Shown piece by piece: positions 62,436 through 64,000 of a DNA stretch of 64,000 nucleotides. The notes below the pieces were generated by a model. The model did no database searches. It had not been told where the DNA came from and saw only the letters and a list, made by a program, of their open reading frames with translations. The DNA is from Flavobacterium sp. SLB02 (lineage in GTDB: Bacteria; Bacteroidota; Bacteroidia; Flavobacteriales; Flavobacteriaceae). A program made the position numbers and the translations under genes. Location of the stretch: NCBI RefSeq assembly GCF_009664855.1, contig NZ_CP045928.1:2598049-2662048 (forward strand), read 5' to 3'. The first letter of the stretch is position 1; the number at the start of each line of letters is the position of its first letter.

Positions 62436-64000
62436 ATGGAACATTTTTACTCTCAAATCAAAAAATTTTTAAATATCGCCTTGTTTTTGGGGATATTTTT
62501 ACAAAGCTACATTGTGAATTCTCAGACTCTGGCAAACGGTGACCTTATTTTTACCGGCTACGATTCAAATTTCTCACAAACCGATGGTGGTGATGTATTT
62601 TCGTTTGTACTTCTTACCCCTATACCTGCAGGTACTGTAATTAATTTTACAGACAGAGGCTATTTTGAAACCTTAACCTGGCAAGTTGTAAGTGGTACCG
62701 AAGGATCCATTTCATGGACTAGTGGAACTGCTATTGCGGCAGGAACAGAGGTCATGATAAAAGGTATGACTGCTTCGACTTATAACGTGGCTACTGGTGC
62801 TACAACAACAAATGGTACCGTAGTTATTACCGAAGGAACTATGACAAATGGACTAAATTTATCTTTTACGGGAGATCAGGTTATCGCTTTTCAAGGCGGT
62901 GCAGGCTCTGTTACTGGAAGCGGAGTTACCCTTATTAGTGGATTACATTATTTTCGTTGTGCTACTGCACCGGGAACCTCTCAGGCAACCTGGGATCCTG
63001 ATGCCTGTGCCAACGGAACAAATGGCTCTATCAGGCCTCCGGCTCTAATTGCAGGTACAAGTGCATTTTATACAGGAGGTTCTACTCCTAGCGCTGCAAA
63101 GTTTAATCTAAGCAGTACTGATCCTATTACTACTATAGCACAAATTAGAACCGCAGTCATGAATCCGTCAAACTGGACACTTTCTGCTATTTCACTTGCC
63201 ATGCCATCAGCTGCTCCTTTTTTAGGAACACCACCAGCAATTACTGGTAATCCGCCTAACAGAACGCTTTGTATTGGCGGTACCACTACTTTTCCAATTA
63301 CCGCAACGAATGCCAGTGGTTATCAATGGCAGGAAAATACAGGAAGTGGTTTTGCAAACCTTTCTAATACAGCACCTTATTCTGGCGTAACTTCAGCAAC
63401 TTTAACCATAACAGGAGTAACGGCAGCGATGAGCGGTTACACCTATAGATGTATTGCAAGCGGAACTGGCACAGCCACCTCTAATCCGGCAACATTAACT
63501 GTCCCTAGTACAACTGTTATTACAACTGCACAAAGCAATGTTACCTGTAATGGCGGAAACAATGGTTCAGCCACTGTATCAGCTTCAGGAAGTTTTCCAC
63601 CCTATACGTATTTATGGTCCTCTTCGGCGGGTACAGCAGCAACCGCAACAAATCTTACTGCAGGAACTTATACAGTTACGGCTACAGATAATATTGGATG
63701 TCCTACACCATATACTGTAACAATAACAGAGCCTACGTTAGCAGCTTCATCGCCATCAATAACGACCCAACCTGCTTCTTATTCAGCTTGTACAGGATCA
63801 ACTGCTTCATTTACAGTTGCTGCAACAAATACTGCAACTTATCAATGGCAGGTAGACAATGGCTCCGGATATGCTAATATTACCAATGGAGGTGCTAGTC
63901 CTAATTACTCCGGATCTAATACTGCAAACCTTAGCATAAGTTCTATTACTTCTGGAATGAATGGTTATTCTTACCGAGTTGTACTTACAAGTTCATGCTC
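62436..64000 (+). CDS. Large secreted surface protein with SprB-type repeat, truncated by window end
   Basis: From ATG 62436 the frame runs at least 521 codons to the end. It has a signal peptide (FLNIALFLGIFLQSYIVNSQ), a domain starting LANGDLIFTGYDSNFSQTDGGDVFSFVLL (about 32-215), Ig-like modules (GYQWQENTGSGF, YTYRCIASG, TYQWQVDNGSGY) and a SprB repeat (SNVTCNGGNNGSATVSASG ... GTYTVTATDNIGC, about 368-428). SprB repeats occur in gliding adhesins and other T9SS cargo, so a C-terminal sorting domain is expected beyond the window. It follows the formyltransferase by 16 bp and is probably in the same operon. Confidence 0.85.
   Translation, partial: MEHFYSQIKKFLNIALFLGIFLQSYIVNSQTLANGDLIFTGYDSNFSQTDGGDVFSFVLLTPIPAGTVINFTDRGYFETLTWQVVSGTEGSISWTSGTAIAAGTEVMIKGMTASTYNVATGATTTNGTVVITEGTMTNGLNLSFTGDQVIAFQGGAGSVTGSGVTLISGLHYFRCATAPGTSQATWDPDACANGTNGSIRPPALIAGTSAFYTGGSTPSAAKFNLSSTDPITTIAQIRTAVMNPSNWTLSAISLAMPSAAPFLGTPPAITGNPPNRTLCIGGTTTFPITATNASGYQWQENTGSGFANLSNTAPYSGVTSATLTITGVTAAMSGYTYRCIASGTGTATSNPATLTVPSTTVITTAQSNVTCNGGNNGSATVSASGSFPPYTYLWSSSAGTAATATNLTAGTYTVTATDNIGCPTPYTVTITEPTLAASSPSITTQPASYSACTGSTASFTVAATNTATYQWQVDNGSGYANITNGGASPNYSGSNTANLSISSITSGMNGYSYRVVLTSSC

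Overview
The window looks like a chromosome segment of a Flavobacterium-like member of the Bacteroidota. The signs are low GC content, Bacteroidota-type -7 promoter boxes (TAnnTTTG), a type IX secretion (T9SS) sorting domain, a SprB-type repeat, SusC/BtuB-like TonB-dependent receptors, lipoproteins with short lipoboxes, and many intergenic inverted repeats. I see no rRNA, tRNA, CRISPR array, transposase, integrase or phage structural operon. Most of the window is ordinary chromosomal housekeeping and accessory metabolism.

Layout. 1-4.3 kb: an SDR enzyme cut by the window edge with a Crp/Fnr regulator, a GNAT acetyltransferase, an orphan C-terminal domain of a contractile-injection-system tape-measure protein overlapping or abutting a PhyH dioxygenase, a 45-residue small protein and a 3-methyladenine DNA glycosylase. 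4.6-11.4 kb: a GH130 enzyme, an exported unknown protein, a small membrane protein, an ArsR-type regulator with its operator, a proline-dehydrogenase-like enzyme, a lipoprotein-type malate:quinone oxidoreductase and a DNA-binding-like unknown. 11.5-22.6 kb, all on the minus strand: a tripartite RND efflux pump, a membrane nucleotide cyclase, a LytS/LytTR two-component pair, FabH and a universal stress protein. 23-33.4 kb: a secreted T9SS alpha-galactosidase-like enzyme, a VOC protein, a class V aminotransferase, an APC permease, a TlpA-type thioredoxin behind a SAM-I riboswitch, MgtC, and a divergent HxlR regulator and quinone reductase pair.

33.5-41.8 kb is a cobalamin-riboswitch-controlled surface operon: BtuB-like receptor, BtuG-like beta-propeller lipoprotein, three paralogous surface proteins with an EF-hand-like loop, and a DUF4465 lipoprotein. 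It probably captures cobamides at the cell surface. 42-48.3 kb holds a Crp/Fnr regulator, an exported RidA, and a sucrose module (two-domain sucrose-phosphate synthase/phosphatase plus a GH32-like protein). 48.7-57.7 kb holds a polysaccharide deacetylase, an OmpR-type two-component system, an Oar-like TonB receptor, an orphan histidine kinase and an HxpB-like phosphatase.

58.6-64 kb is the most interesting part. Three tandem phage-tail-collar (MdpB-like) proteins, each exactly 179 residues, are followed by a cytoplasmic type-1 periplasmic-binding-fold protein, a formyltransferase with an intact N-H-D site, and a T9SS-type surface protein with a SprB repeat that runs off the window. No phage genes surround them. 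The palindrome AGGTA-N4-TACCT lies upstream of this cluster and also upstream of the orphan tape-measure domain at 1.87 kb, which raises the possibility that two phage-tail-derived loci share a regulator.
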